NCBI GenBank assembly: GCA_025769875.1
Contig: JAGFNK010000282.1
Location: 1-64,000, forward strand
Length of the DNA stretch: 64,000 bases
From: Russula earlei
Lineage: Eukaryota > Basidiomycota > Agaricomycetes > Russulales > Russulaceae
Direction: 5' to 3'
The notes under the pieces were generated by a model. The model searched no databases, was not told where the DNA came from, and saw only the letters and a program-made list of their open reading frames with translations. The number at the start of each line of letters is the position of its first letter. The first letter of the stretch is position 1. This document shows, piece by piece, positions 21,956 to 33,439 of the stretch. The translations under genes and the position numbers were made by a program.

Positions 21956-24085
21956 TTGCCGTTTTCAGCGCACTTGGCGGAGCTTGAATTCCACCCAAAT
22001 CGGCACAGAAACCCCCTTAAACATGCGGGATGAATATCTCCCTCAAAACAGCTTCAATTCATATGAAATCTATTGTCCCTGAATTGCCTGAATGAGGGCT
22101 AGGCAGCCCCATTGTTTTCATGAGATTTGAGTGAGAATTGGTGGAGCTGGACTCAAGCCACCTCCACATGTGTATTAGATGAATTACAACTCAAAATCAT
22201 GGTCTATATCTATTATTTTTCCCTCATGTTGTACCCATGGGCTGTCTTGAGGCAGCCCCATAGTGTTTTTGACTCAAGTGTTGTGGTGTGCAATGTTGTT
22301 TCCAGTGCAATTGGAGTCACGGCCAGCCACTCATCACCCCTCTCACCTCTCGATCTGACCATCCTTCTTGTTTTTCACAGACAGAGAGGAGTGGGTTGCA
22401 AAGAGGGGTCCTATTCTGAACTCTTTCTACTACAGAGTAGCTAGGGTGTTTTTATATACAGGAGAGAGGTACTAGAGATGAAAGGCATGAAAGTGAATCA
22501 AGACTGGTTGAGACAGTCGAGGCGGTCGTGAAAGGCTTGAGACACGAACGCGTCTAGTGTGCTGAGGTGTGCATGCGCGCGTGGTCAGTGGTGAGTGTTT
22601 TGAGCCTTTCGCGTCTGAATTGAGGCGGCGGTTGTGGCTGCTTGTGCTGCGGAAGATGCGAAGGTGGCGATCGGCGATGGCAATGACGGAAGAGGTGAGG
22701 GTGATGGGAAATGGAGGCGATGGAGACGAGGGCGGCAGTGACGAGATGGCGGCTGCGTGGTGGTGGTGTTGTCTTGTGGCGGTGGTGGTGTGGTCGTCTC
22801 CATTGCAGGTGGTGGCAGCAGGCGTGGACAAGGAGCGAAGGCGTAGGCGGTGAGCGTGAGTTCGTAGATAGAGACATAGGTGGCGAGGACTTGAGAAAGA
22901 GGATGCATGGGGCAGCTTGCACGGGGGTGGGATCTGTCGTCTTGCGGTGGCAGTGGTGGGGTCGTCTCCACTGCAGGTGTCGGCAGCAGACGTGGGCGAG
23001 AGTGTGCGAACGGATGGGGAGGCGATGTGGGAGGCAGCGTGCGGTGTGCTGTTGGCATTGGCGACTGCTTTGCTTGTGGCGGCGGCGTGGCAGCAGCTTC
23101 TGCTCCTGTTGTGGCATGTCGTGGCTAAGTTTGTGGCCGAGGCCTTCTTGGTCTTCTGGGGTGGTGCTGGTGGCAAGGGGTTGCGGCGGTGCTGGTGTCA
23201 CGTGAAACTACTGAAGCGGCGGCTGAGACTGAGAAGGTGGCGGCGGACTGAGCTGGTGCGACAGTGGAGGTGGATGGGGCAGAGGCGACGACTGAGGGCG
23301 ACGCATGGGGCGATGGCGGCTGTGGCTGACAAGGGCATGGCGGCGGTGGCTTGTGAGATGGTGGTGGAGATGGCGGCATGTGGCGCTAAGATGTCGGTGG
23401 CTGAGGCTGAGGTTATGGTGGCGGCTGATGAGACTAAGGCGGCTGGCAAGGCTAAGAGTGCGGTGGCGGCGGTTGACTGATCTGAAGCTGGGGCAACGGA
23501 GACAGCTGGAAAAACTAGGGGCATGGTGGCGGCGGCTGAGACTGAGAAGGCTGAGGCTGAGGGCAGTGTGACTGGCACGGCTGCAACTGTGGGTGTGGAG
23601 GGCCAAATGCGAGTTGGAAGGGAGCTGTGCGACTGATGCGTCTGAGACAGCAGGTGTGGTGGGAATGAGGGCAAAGGATGGTCAGAATGGAGAGGTGAGA
23701 GGGGTGATGAGTGGCTGGTTGTCACTCCAATCACACTGAAAACAATGTTGCACACCACAACACTTGAGTCAAAAACACTATGGGGCTGCCTCAAGACAGC
23801 CCATGGGTACAACATGAGGGAAAAATAATAGATATAGACCATGATTTTGAGTTGTAATTCATCTAATACACATGTGGAGGTGACTTGAGTCCAGCTCCAC
23901 CAATTCTCACTCAAATCTCATGAAAACAATGGGGCTGCCTAGCCCTCATTCAGGCAATTCAGGGACAATAGATTTCATATGAATTGAAGCTGTTTTGAGG
24001 GAGATATTCATCCCGCGTGTTTGAGGGGGTTTCTGCGCCGATTTGGGTGGAATTCAAGCTCCGCCAAGTGCACTGAAAACGGCAA
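21956..24085. mobile_element. Non-autonomous Tc1-like element with GC-rich interior
   Basis: 2,130 bp, starting TTGCCGTTTTCAGCGCACTTGG and ending with its inverse, with a clean TA duplication (21,954-21,955 and 24,086-24,087). The arms (about 430 bp) match the outer arms of the 11,353-17,653 element. The interior (about 22,400-23,650) is G+C-rich, unlike the arms, with internally repeated blocks (for example the CGTCTCCA...GCAGGTG block near 22,795 and near 22,965). It carries no transposase. Overlapping ORFs on both strands there look compositional, not genic. Confidence 0.85.
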
Positions 24086-24147
24086 TAAGACAAAGATAAC
24101 ACTTTATTCAATCTTTATTGAAGCATTAAAAGAATGGTTCTTACTTT

Positions 24148-25083
24148 TTAAGAACCATGCACAAGATCTATGGTCTCGAGGTGGTACCTCTCGATTATTT
24201 TGAGAGGGTTAGAGGGAATATGGGGTGTGAAACAAAAGTGAAGTAGCTGGGGGTTGAAACATAAAGTGTTGATGGTATAGGTCGAGTAGTGATGCAAAGA
24301 TATGTGGTTACTGTTCTCCTCAAAGTGTAAGTACCCGTATGCAAAAACTAGGCATCCATCCAAGAAGTCATGTACAATAGACAAGCAAAATGATCCTTCA
24401 TAAGCAGGATGGTAAACAGCAGGTAAGGTAAGAAGTTTCCTTAACAATGAAGTATTAAAAATGTAAGTGATGCATCCAAGGGGGAAGTCAGCATCCAGGG
24501 CATATATCCTGATGTTAGAACAAATGCCAAAGGGGGTGAGGTTATATTCAGTGGCAAGGGCAGCGTTGGAGGGTTCCACATCAAAAGTGTGGATGATGCA
24601 TGCACAAAAGGTGGTTGTGAAGGTGTTGGTGAAGGTGCGACAAGCTAGCTGGTCTGTGGTAGGGATGTGTGATAGGTATTCTTGGTGGTTTAGATCATGG
24701 AGGGGTCGCCACTGCTCACAGGAACAATTGGTGCTGGGAAGGACGAAGTACTGATGAGGATGGAACCAAAATGCTGTGCAGGGGGGATGGTCAAGGAAGC
24801 CTTCAGGCAAGGGAGGACAGTCCACTTGCTGTTGCTTGTTCTGTGCTGGTGGAGGAGTGCCAATAGGGATAAACTCACCTGCCTGGAATAGGCTGGGTGA
24901 TGACAGGAGATGATGGTGGAGCCTCTTGGGAGTACAGGATGCTGAGGGGTGAGGATGTGTTAACTGGGTCAAGGTCCTCAGTGAGAAGTTGAAGGGCAGT
25001 GTGTGGAGTGGGTTGGAGAGGAGAAGGGAGATGCAGGGAAGTGTTAACAAGAGTGGGGGAGTTGGGAGTGGACACTTGAGCAT
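24148..25083 (-). CDS. G2 first ORF after the primer site, putative gag N-terminal part
   Basis: The frame opens upstream in the LTR; the first Met after the primer binding site is near 25,083. It encodes a Pro/Ser/Thr-rich N-terminus, then a well-composed stretch (VDCPPLPEGFLDHPPCTAFW near 24,800; FGICSNIRIYALDADFPLG near 24,490) and stops at 24,148, shortly before the Tc1-like insertion. I do not recognise the fold. Calling it gag rests only on its place as the first ORF after the LTR and primer site. An adjacent 9-bp inverted repeat around its stop (ATGGTTCTT/AAGAACCAT) is notable. Confidence 0.4.
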   Translation of the reverse strand: MLKCPLPTPPLLLTLPCISLLLSNPLHTLPFNFSLRTLTQLTHPHPSASCTPKRLHHHLLSSPSLFQAGEFIPIGTPPPAQNKQQQVDCPPLPEGFLDHPPCTAFWFHPHQYFVLPSTNCSCEQWRPLHDLNHQEYLSHIPTTDQLACRTFTNTFTTTFCACIIHTFDVEPSNAALATEYNLTPFGICSNIRIYALDADFPLGCITYIFNTSLLRKLLTLPAVYHPAYEGSFCLSIVHDFLDGCLVFAYGYLHFEENSNHISLHHYSTYTINTLCFNPQLLHFCFTPHIPSNPLKIIERYHLETIDLVHGS

Positions 25084-25109
25084 TGGCTGGTCAATACAGG
25101 AATGGTGAG

Positions 25110-25119
25110 AGACTGTCCA
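25110..25119 (-). promoter_or_regulatory. G2 self-complementary primer binding site
   Basis: On the minus strand this reads TGGACAGTCT, two nucleotides after the LTR end. The LTR of the same element carries the exact complement (plus-strand 25,407-25,416), about 32 nt downstream of its TATA box (TTATATA, 25,442-25,448). The match is 10 of 10. Confidence 0.7.
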
Positions 25120-25121
25120 GA

Positions 25122-25949
25122 TGTCAAGACATGTACTGCTGATCACAAAGGACTCAGGAGCAGGTGGGCAAAGGTCAGAACAGATGGTACATGGCATAAA
25201 TGGCATTGAACAGGAGGATGAGCCAAACAACTAGAAGGTACCAGATGGGGACTGGTATGTGTTGCAGGAGGCAGAAGTAAAGGTTGGAGGCCAGTGCAGC
25301 AAAGGGCTTTAGACAAGGCGGTTGTTGAAGAGTACCTTGAAGACAAGGGAAGACTTTAGACTGAGCGGTCGCAGGGGAGTACCCAGGAAGATGAGAGTAT
25401 CACAAATGGACAGTCTGACGACTGCCATGCTACATTGGGGCTTATATACTGTGTACAGGGTCAATTACAAAGAGCAGGAACTATTATAGACCCCTTGGTA
25501 CCATCCAATAGGACTACAGAGGCATAAACTCACTTGTGTAAGGTTTCAGGCTTACTGAGTGTATTACTGATCATTGTGGAGTGATGACATCATTATGATG
25601 TCACTGTGGATCGCTTAGTGAGCTGGTGAGGTCATTGTGGAGTTGCTTGGTCAGCCATGATGTCATTGGAACCTAGATGATGTCATATGAGTTATGCAAC
25701 CCTTTATAGGAGTTTATGCCGCTGTTTCAGGTTTCTGGTGGCTGAGTGGCCATGTGGCTGCCACATGATGATTACCTGATTAGGAAATGTGTGCCTGATC
25801 ATGTTATAGTGCCTTTGCAATAGTGATATCTTGCACTGCAGGAGGGGTAGCCCAAGAAACAGAAGTGTGTTGGCAATGCAAAGTGAGAGAGATCTGTCTT
25901 GAGTGAAATAGGACAATATATGGCCAGGATCTGGCCTTGGTTCATAACA
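25122..25949 (-). repeat. 5' LTR of G2
   Basis: 828 bp; on the minus strand TGTTATGAACCAAGG...GTCTTGACA, compared with TGTCATGAACC...GTCTTGACA for LTR1. It contains a TATA box and the hairpin GGCAGTCGTCAGACTGTCC at the same relative place as in LTR1. The outer boundary at 25,949 is inferred from this end similarity. Confidence 0.65.
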
Positions 25950-26003
25950 TGAATGGTGTCAGTGTTGAGGGAAGGGATGCAGAGGACAATAGAGCACCCT
26001 GTT

Positions 26004-26196
26004 CTATTTTGTTTTGCATGTGCTCCCAGTCTTAATGCCACCCTTCTCACAAAGGGGGTTGATCTGAGAGGCTGTGTTGTTGAAGATGTGGTCCTTGAAC
26101 ATAGAGTTGGAGGTCATTTTGTCCCTATGCTCCAAAAGAAAATCTAAAAAGGCCGCTTCATCCTTAGTTGTCCATGTGGCATTACCATTTGCTTGA
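26004..26196 (-). pseudogene. Myb/SANT-like DNA-binding domain fragment
   Basis: The frame reads ATWTTKDEAAFLDFLLEHRD, then FKDHIFNNTASQINP and KTGSTCKTK, the pattern of the Myb/SANT-like domain often found in proteins paired with PIF/Harbinger-type transposases and in plant and fungal repeat proteins. A TAG follows CKTK where the domain has a conserved Trp (TGG). The G2 LTR was inserted just downstream. The neighbouring PIF/Harbinger-like MITE fits a relation, but that is inference. Confidence 0.6.
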
Positions 26197-26459
26197 CTTT
26201 CTCCCACAGAAGAATCAGAGGCTGAGTGGGTCTGCATGTATGATGGGGGTACCAAACAAAGGAGGTATGGAGGGAGGAGGGGATTAAAAAAAGGAAGGCA
26301 AGAGAAAAATGCACACATACACAGAAAAAGACAACAGAGGGAAAGTCCTGAACAAAGCCAAGTACCAACTCCTGAGTCAACTCCAAGTATGCAGACATCT
26401 AACTTCACACATGTGAATATGCAATCACAACAAGTGCAATTTGCAAATCTGGTGGGAAA

Positions 26460-27166
26460 GAGCTCATAATTAATAATTAAAGAAACTCATATTAGTTAAT
26501 GTTAATCAAGTTATCATTCATCATGCCTGTGACTCCTGTCACCCCCAGAAAACACTGAAATCCAAGTTCAAGTTCAAGATTCAAGAATTCTTAGGCCCCT
26601 TTTACCAACCAAGAATTCTTGAATCTTGAACTTGAACTTGGATTTCAGGATTTTCCTGGGAGTGACAGGAGTGACAGGAGTGATGTAAGTGATATGATGT
26701 ATATAATAAATTAATATGCATTTTTTTTTTCATTTGCATATTCACATATATGGGGTTACACATGATGTGTCAGCATCAAACTTGTAGTTGAGCAGTCCAA
26801 CTCAAGCTCAGCATCTGGGTGCTTGCAGCCCCATTTTCACCAGAGCTGCACATACAAAATTTGCACAAAGATGTGCACCCACACATTGGTGACACATATT
26901 CTGCCTTAATGACATGCTTGCAATACCCCACTTGGAAGGAGTGGAAGGAAGGGCTAGAAAAAATATTTTACATATCACATGTAAACCCAGCAAATCACAC
27001 CAGAAAATAACTCATATTTGAAATGGACTCATATTAGTTTATTATGTCACTTACATCACACCTGTCATTCCTGTCACTCCCGGAAAATCCCAAAATCCAA
27101 GTTCAAGTTCAAGATTCAAGAATTCTTGGTTGGTAAAAGGGGCCTTATTAGTTGGTAAATGGGGCC
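26460..27166. mobile_element. Older GGCCCC-ended MITE, right half, split by a younger copy
   Basis: Sequence matching the right arm of the MITE (CTCATATTAGTTAAT..., CCAAGTTCAAGTTCAAGATTC) lies at about 26,480-26,593. It resumes after the inserted copy as TTAGTTGGTAAATGGGGCC and is followed by TAA. The left half is missing. Confidence 0.7.
26594..27144. mobile_element. PIF/Harbinger-like MITE, copy 1
   Basis: 551 bp with about 125-bp inverted ends GGCCCCTTTTACCAACCAAG and a 3-bp TTA duplication (26,591-26,593 and 27,145-27,147). The GGCCC-type ends with TTA/TAA duplication fit PIF/Harbinger. Inside, an open frame of about 63 codons (26,819-27,010) is almost identical to one in copy 2. Confidence 0.85.
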
Positions 27167-27169
27167 TAA

Positions 27170-28180
27170 GGAAACTGCATTCAGCAGGGATTGTTCTATT
27201 TGATGACTTTCAGATCCTGATATGTGATGGTGTGTGTGTAACACCATCCCCACTACTGTAGGAACTATCATGAGTGGGGAGTTTCAAAACTTTTACTAAA
27301 TCATGAATGGAAAAGGATCAACAACACATTTTTATGATCAGTCTTTTGGAATTGATGTGATAATATATGAACTAGCCCCCTGAAGCATCACCTTGGTATA
27401 AGATGGATGGGTGGTTGTGTCAGAAGAAAGCCAATTGTGCAAGTCCAAAAATTGGGAGTTTCAAAACTTTCATCACGGATTGTCACGCTGACTCATATAA
27501 CCAGTCTGCTGCTTTCGACACATAGCTGAGTGGCAGACTTTGAAACCCAATGGGTGTCGGAGTACACCCTGTCATGCAGTTTCACCCTTTTGTCTGTATC
27601 TCCCCTCCCACTCCTCTGAATTCTCTATAATTTTACATGAGGCTTTTATAGTATGCATAGATGATAGATATATTGAACATTTTATGATATTGTGTTGAGA
27701 AATACTTCTATCCAGAACTGTTTTACTCAAATTTTGAGCCTTCCCCTGTAATATCAGCAAGATTGCAAAGCAAGCACAATGAAATTTCTTTATTTCTTTG
27801 ATCTATAATTTGGTATACAGTATTGGTGATATATCCAAGCAAGGATCAGCTGATTTGTTGTGGCAATCTCTTATAAAACTGCATTTTGAAACTCTCTGGT
27901 ATTTTGAAACCCACAACATATGATAGTATAGCTGTGCAGGTCTAGCCAGGCAGGACAAGAGATTGAGGAAGTCTGTCCCGATAGGAGGCAGACATGGCCA
28001 AGCGGACGAAATGCAAACAGCCCGCGGCGAAGGGAGCTTTAAGACAGGTAGGGGCGTCGATACGTACCATTCGTTATCGTGTCATCATGAGAGAGAGAAG
28101 AGGAATATCACAACCGGCCGTGAGTTGAAATAATCCCGCGGTCGTCCCTAATCCGGCAGCCGGCGCCACAAACCTTATCC
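27170..28180. other. Intergenic, no recognisable feature
   Basis: No ORF with coding character. A phrase GGGAGTTTCAAAACTTT occurs twice (about 27,278 and 27,448). This is the boundary between the repeat block and the host gene island. Confidence 0.4.
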
Positions 28181-28182
28181 TG

Positions 28183-28213
28183 GTTTTCCCTCTCTCCCCT
28201 CCCCTCCCTGTTG
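28183..28213 (+). promoter_or_regulatory. Pyrimidine-rich tract upstream of the uL23 gene
   Basis: A C/T-only stretch (TTTTCCCTCTCTCCCCTCCCC) shortly upstream of the likely 5' exon. Such tracts are common in promoters and leaders of fungal ribosomal protein genes. A 5' UTR intron is likely from about 28,245 (GTGAGTCGTGG) to 28,396 (TTCTGCAG). Confidence 0.45.
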
Positions 28214-28487
28214 GACTCAAGCAACTCAGGTTCTAGAGCCCTAAGGTGAGTCGTGGATATGATTTAGTCGACCGTTGTTGCATTTTTCCTTGAATGGATT
28301 TGACTACAGTGGTTAGAATAAGGGGTGGATGGCATAGCGAGAGGTGGATGAAATGACTGCATCGGGTTCTTTACAGTCAATCTTTGTTTCTGCAGGCCTG
28401 GTTCTGGTCCGCAATTGTTCTGTTGACATCTCACGCCTTGTTCGCAGGACCGACCGCTATCTTCCGTTTTGTCGACATAATCCGAAA

Positions 28488-29132
28488 ATGGCCACCACGA
28501 AGAGTGCGAAGGGCAAGGCTGCTGTTGCAAAGGGTACGCCACGCTGCCGTTGATGTTGTGTGGTGGAAGGAGACTGAGTGGTCACTGAACAGCAACGAAG
28601 GCGGTAGACAAGGCCAAGACGGCCAAGAAATCTGCGCTGCAGGGCGTACACTCACACTCCTCCCGCAAGCCGCGAACAAGCGTTTCTTTCCACCGACCGA
28701 AGACGTTGCGCCTCCCACGGGAACCAAGGTATCAACGCAAGAGTGTATTGCATGCACCTCGTATGGACGAATATCGCATCATTGTTTCGTCCGTGATCTT
28801 TATTTTTTTAATAGACTTTGGAAGCTGATCTTAGCGATCACCACTAGGCCGCTGAACACTGAATCCGCAATGAAGAAGATTGAGGAGCACAACACACTCG
28901 TATTCCTCGTCGATATCAAAGCGAACAAACGGCAAATCAGGGATGCGGTGAAAAAGTTATGGGATGTGGAAGCGGCCAAAGTGAACACACTGATCCGGTC
29001 AGTACGTGTAAAATTTGAAGTGACGAGGTAACGACAGTAGCACGCAGACCCGACGGAAAGAAGAAGGCATACGTACGCCTGACGTCGGACCACGACGCGC
29101 TGGATGTTGCGAACAAGGTGGGCTTTGATTGA
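28488..29132 (+). CDS. RPL25: 60S ribosomal protein uL23 (L23a/L25)
   Basis: uL23 sits at the exit of the ribosomal tunnel and is a docking site for SRP and chaperones. Four exons: 28,488-28,533, 28,593-28,788, 28,848-28,997, 29,048-29,132; three GT-AG introns of 59, 59 and 50 bp give an unbroken 158-residue protein. The N-terminal extension is Lys/Ala-rich as in eukaryotic uL23, followed by [72 protein letters not shown] and [13 protein letters not shown], all family hallmarks. The length fits the family. It is the only host gene here in which I need no frame correction apart from the methyltransferase. Confidence 0.95.
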
Positions 29133-29580
29133 CGGTGCCATGTGGACGCGCAAAGGCTAATAATAAACACAGATCGGATTTATTTAAACACCGATTTGGG
29201 GTTGATCCCGGAGGGATGAGATAGCATGAGCCGATCCATTACCATTACCGTTGTCATTACCGTGTCGTTGTCTGGTCTGTATCGTGCACAGATAAATGAG
29301 GTGTGAAGGGGCCGTTGTGGTGGTGGTGGTGGTGGTGATGATGATGATGTCAAGAAGCGAGAACAAAGGTTGATTTGATAATCAGACGGATGGGAAAAGT
29401 ACGGCGCGGCCGAGCAGTGGCCGAACGAGAACCGTCGTCGACCTGTTTCGTTTCCATCCATCGCCTCGCCTCGCCTGGCCGTGTCGCTGTCCCCGACCAG
29501 TTTCTCTCTCTTTCTTTCCCTTCTTTTGCACTCTTCGTGCCATCACACTCTTTTGGTCCCGTCCCTCCTCTCTCCGTCCC

Positions 29581-32473
29581 ATGTTGGTCGTCCCAAAAAT
29601 ATATTTCCTCGCTCTTCTCTTTTTCTTCTCTCCTCTTGTTCATGCCCAATTCCCTCTTCACCGTCGTTCCCTCGCGTTTAACAAGAGTATCCATCGCCGG
29701 GTCGATATCGCGGGCCTCATTAATAATGTGTCCAGCCAAGTCGGTGGTGCGGTAGCAAATGTTCTTAGCGACTCGAGCTCGTCAGGAAGCTCGTCGACCC
29801 CCCCGGACTCGTCGACCCCAACCTCCTCTTCTCAACCTTCTTCCACTGACCCAACGACTACTAACCCCCCCACCACGACTGACCCTCGAGGGACGACTTC
29901 GCCACCTTCACCTCTTCCAACATCCACAACTGACCCGCCCTCTTCCTCTTCATTGACAAGCACCCCACCACCCTCTTCGTCGACAAGCACCCCACCAGCC
30001 TCTTCATCGACAAGCACCCCACCACCCTCTTCATCTCCAGATGCCTCGCCATCTTCTACAACTTCTCCCGCGAACACCACTCCCCAATCTTCACCCGCGT
30101 CCTCTTCCACTTCCGCTGCTTCCTGTCCTTTAGGCTTGGACCTCCTAGGCAACTGCATTTTACCCTCCTTGTCATCGACAAGCATCCCACCACCCTCTTC
30201 ATCTCCAGATTCCTCGTCATCTTCTACAACTTCTCCCGCGAACACCACTCCCCAATCTTCACCCGCGTCCTCTTCCACTTCTTCCGCTGCTTCCTGTCCT
30301 TTAGGCTTGGACCTCTTAGGCAACTGCATCTTACCCTCCTCGTCATCTTCTGGCGCAAGTCCATCCCCTCCTCCTACCCCTCCTCCGTCAACTTCTCCGT
30401 CAACTTCTCCATCAACTTCCCCATCTCCGACGACTCCTTCCCCGACATCGTCGCCTCCGTCATCGAACGTACCCACTTCTTCGTCAGCCAGTTGTCTCCT
30501 TGGCTTGACCTTACTCAATGGTATCTGCGTAGTCCCTCCAGTTTCGAGCACGTCGTCAACTCCTGCTCCGTCTTCGCAGCCACCTCCTTCGTCCGGTCCG
30601 GCCACCTCGACGACAGCCTCGGGGATACTACCATCTTTGCCACTGTCTCTGACTCTTCCGATCACTTCGACAAGTGGACAATCCTCATTTACAGTCACAA
30701 CCCGTGGCTACTTCTCCTTCACCAATTCCCCCGCAGTCACCATCGTCTACACCTGCTCCTTCGTCTTCCACACCGATTCAATCTTGTGGACCGTTAGCCC
30801 TTCGCCTTAGGCCTCTGCACAACCACCGCAAGTTCGCCTCAAAGTACCCCCGCCCCGTCCTCACCCTTTACAACCCCGGTAGTCTCGACACAGGTCCCAT
30901 CCCTGTCATTATTTCCCTCACAGTCGTCTCTAACCTCGCCTCCTTCGCTGACGTTACCTTTGCCGACGGGTTCTCCCACAAGCGATCCTTGTGGAGTCGC
31001 TGGGATCAACCTTGGCTTGTGTAGCTCCTCACCTTCGGGCATTCCGTCAAGTAGTGGGATTTCGCCCATTCCATCCGTCCCGGTCTCAAGTCCTCCGAGC
31101 ATCCCCTCTTCGGTCCCCATCAGTCTTACTCAGTCCGCAAGTGGCAGCCCTACTGTTACCTTTTCTAGTGGGGGAAACAGCGTGTCGATGACTGGGACAT
31201 TCAGTGCGACATCGTCTGATTCCCTATCCGCGTGAGTTCATATCTGTCATTTTTATTCTCCATTTTACTCAATCTCGGCCGCTGAGATAGTTCTTCCTCT
31301 GCCCCGGTAATATCCTTCCCATCGGGCACCGCAACCTCGGCTTCCTTGACAACTGGTCTCCTGTCCACGCCGTCCTCCGGCTTATCCTCTCCAACGTTCA
31401 CACTTCCCCCGAATACGCAGTTCTCTTACCTCACGGCGACTTCCTTGTTGCGGGCATCTATCGCAAGCTCTTCAGTGTCCCTTACGCTGACCAATCCTGA
31501 TGCAGCTGCCACAACATTATCCCTTGTTCTACCCTCCAACTCTTATTCGGTTTCAGCGGCTCCCCTTCCGTCCGACCTCCCTGCGCGTATATATCCTCCA
31601 AGTCAAGTCGACGTTAATAATTTGCCCAGTGGATATACCCTTTGTAGTCTCCTTTTTACTCCCTTCCTTCGCTGGAATTTCGTCGCACAAAGTACCCAGT
31701 CTCAGGGGCAAATATTTGCCTGGATGCCGTTCATCGTTACTCAAGCGCTCAATATCACAGCTGCCGAGACTCCGCCGTTCGCACTACAGGCATTCGTGCC
31801 TAATACATACCAAGGCCCCAAGGACGTCGATCTGTTACTTACCGAGTTCCTCTTTTACCTCCCAAGTGCACTCGTCCCTGTGCTGGCCAACCAAATCAAG
31901 GTCGCCTCGTCGCCATTTTATAACGTTGGACCACCGTATAATGAACTCGCGAATCAAGTTGATCCGGCGTTTGCACTGACTTCGGTTCCCAATCCCAGCG
32001 CTGTCCCTGGGTCCTCGAGTGGCGCCACTTCGCGTGAGGACAAGTCACGAACCAACACGATTATTGGTGTCGTTGGTGCTCTTGGTGGCCTTGCACTTGT
32101 CATCCTTGGTGTTCTCGTCTTTAACGGCGTCAAGCGCAGGCGTGAACTACTTCACCGACGGTTGTCCGATCCCAACGTGCCAAGCGACCCATACCCAGAC
32201 CGAACTGGCCGCGAGTTTGACCAGGATAGTGTTGGTGGGCAACGCAGGCGGAGTTTCTATTTCGCGGAGGACAGCTTGCGCGGTCAGCAACAGATGGTGG
32301 TGCCGTCAGCTGTACCCATGGTACAAGCTGAGACACAGTACGTGGTGCAGCCTGGATCGCAAACACATCACTATCCCCGGACCCGTCCTGAGAGTATGCG
32401 CGAACGCAGAGTTCCCGTGGTGCCTGGTGCTATTTCTGCGCCGATTTTGACACAAAGCAGTCTTAATTGGTGA
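29581..32473 (+). CDS. Ser/Thr/Pro-rich single-pass membrane protein
   Basis: Starts with a signal peptide (MLVVPKIYFLALLFFFSPL, cleavage probably after VHAQ), then several hundred residues rich in Ser, Thr and Pro, certain to be heavily O-glycosylated. A repeated module CPLGLDLLGNCILPS occurs twice (about 30,125 and 30,300), with a related CLLGLTLLNGICVVPP near 30,490. A folded-looking domain follows (31,300-31,980), then one membrane helix IIGVVGALGGLALVILGVLV (about 32,060) with a basic stop-transfer KRRRELLHRR and a cytosolic tail of about 120 residues. One clear intron is at about 31,233-31,290. The frame must shift once near 30,731-30,735 (a C run) and once near 30,806. The layout resembles wall-stress sensor or mucin-like proteins of basidiomycetes; function unknown. 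Confidence 0.7.
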
Positions 32474-33439
32474 CCTGACAGCGACGAAAGGCCCTTTCCT
32501 TGCAATAACGCATTCGATATTTATTGGGTGCCCTTACCTCAGTGACGTTTTATACCGGCATATATTTATGGAACTTTTTCTTTCCCCATCGGGTTCTATC
32601 TTCCGTCAGACTCGAGTCATCCTCTTTTAGAGTACCGTCGTAGTGCAGGACGCGTCCGTTTCTCTTGCGTGATGATGTTTTTTTATTCGTATCATACGGC
32701 GTTTGCGGCGTTAGTTCTATTTCTGAAAACGTTGTATATGGAATGCGACAAGCCTCGAGAGAGGTTGAAACGATTGTCCTTTTTTCATAAGCAAATTTAC
32801 ACAGGAATCGGTGAAGGATGGCGGACTTGATGATCACGGTGAGTTGAATTGGTCAATTCGGGACGGGGGGGGGATCTGGGTTGCAGGTGTGGTGTACGGA
32901 GTGCCCAGGCTCAGGCTTGCCGTTGGACTGCAATGACGGGGGGTATCCCAATCAGGTCGTGATTTGTCCCAGCTCTTAAGGAGCTCAATCATGTGGTTCT
33001 CGCTCTGGTATCGCTGAAAGGCTCATAGAACGGTGGGGTTGTGCCGAATAAGCGACGCGAAAAGCACCGGAAAGGTCACAAAAAGAGATAATATCGCCGG
33101 GGGGCACCGTAATGGACTTGAAAGTGTCCGGGCGTAGCGCTGTGGTCTCTCCGAGATGTTGTGCTGTGCTGCTGTTGATGAGGCAGGCAAGGCCTATTGT
33201 TTGATGTCTGGTGGCAGAGAACCTGCAATAAGTAAAACCTTGTGAGGGGGCCGGCCGCCCATAAACATGGGAATCAATTGAGCCACGCGGCCTCTGCCAC
33301 CGTGCCTGGCTCAGGCTGTGAGCTCGCTATCTGGTCTGGTGACGCTTTGGTATAAATATCATCCCCCTTGCTGCTCTATCATGACGCCCAGTCTACGTTC
33401 TTTCCGAGCCTTAGAGATAAGCATCCAATACGCCTTTCA
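32474..33439. other. Intergenic region between membrane protein and Ppo gene
   Basis: About 970 bp without coding signal; presumably the terminator of the first gene and the promoter of the second. A TATA-like GTATAAATAT lies at about 33,350, some 90 bp upstream of the Ppo start. Confidence 0.4.

Larger units (their letters stand above)
21387..25949 (-). mobile_element. Gypsy-type element G2, 5' part
   Basis: A minus-strand LTR (25,122-25,949) is followed after 2 nt by a self-complementary primer binding site and then by a long ORF, the order of an LTR retrotransposon start. The LTR ends (TGTTATGAACC..., ...GTCTTGACA) are clearly related to LTR1. The 3' part was lost or displaced where the copia element sits (21,386). 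A Tc1-like non-autonomous element interrupts it at 21,956-24,085. It lies next to a Myb/SANT-like fragment. Confidence 0.65.

Noticed and set aside
22472..23914. Several long overlapping ORFs (up to 238 codons) on both strands
   Set aside because: They lie inside the GC-rich interior and arms of the non-autonomous transposon and reflect low stop frequency in GC-rich repeats.
29832..30698. 288-codon ORF opposite the membrane protein gene
   Set aside because: A Gly/Glu/Val-rich antisense shadow of the Ser/Thr/Pro-coding strand.
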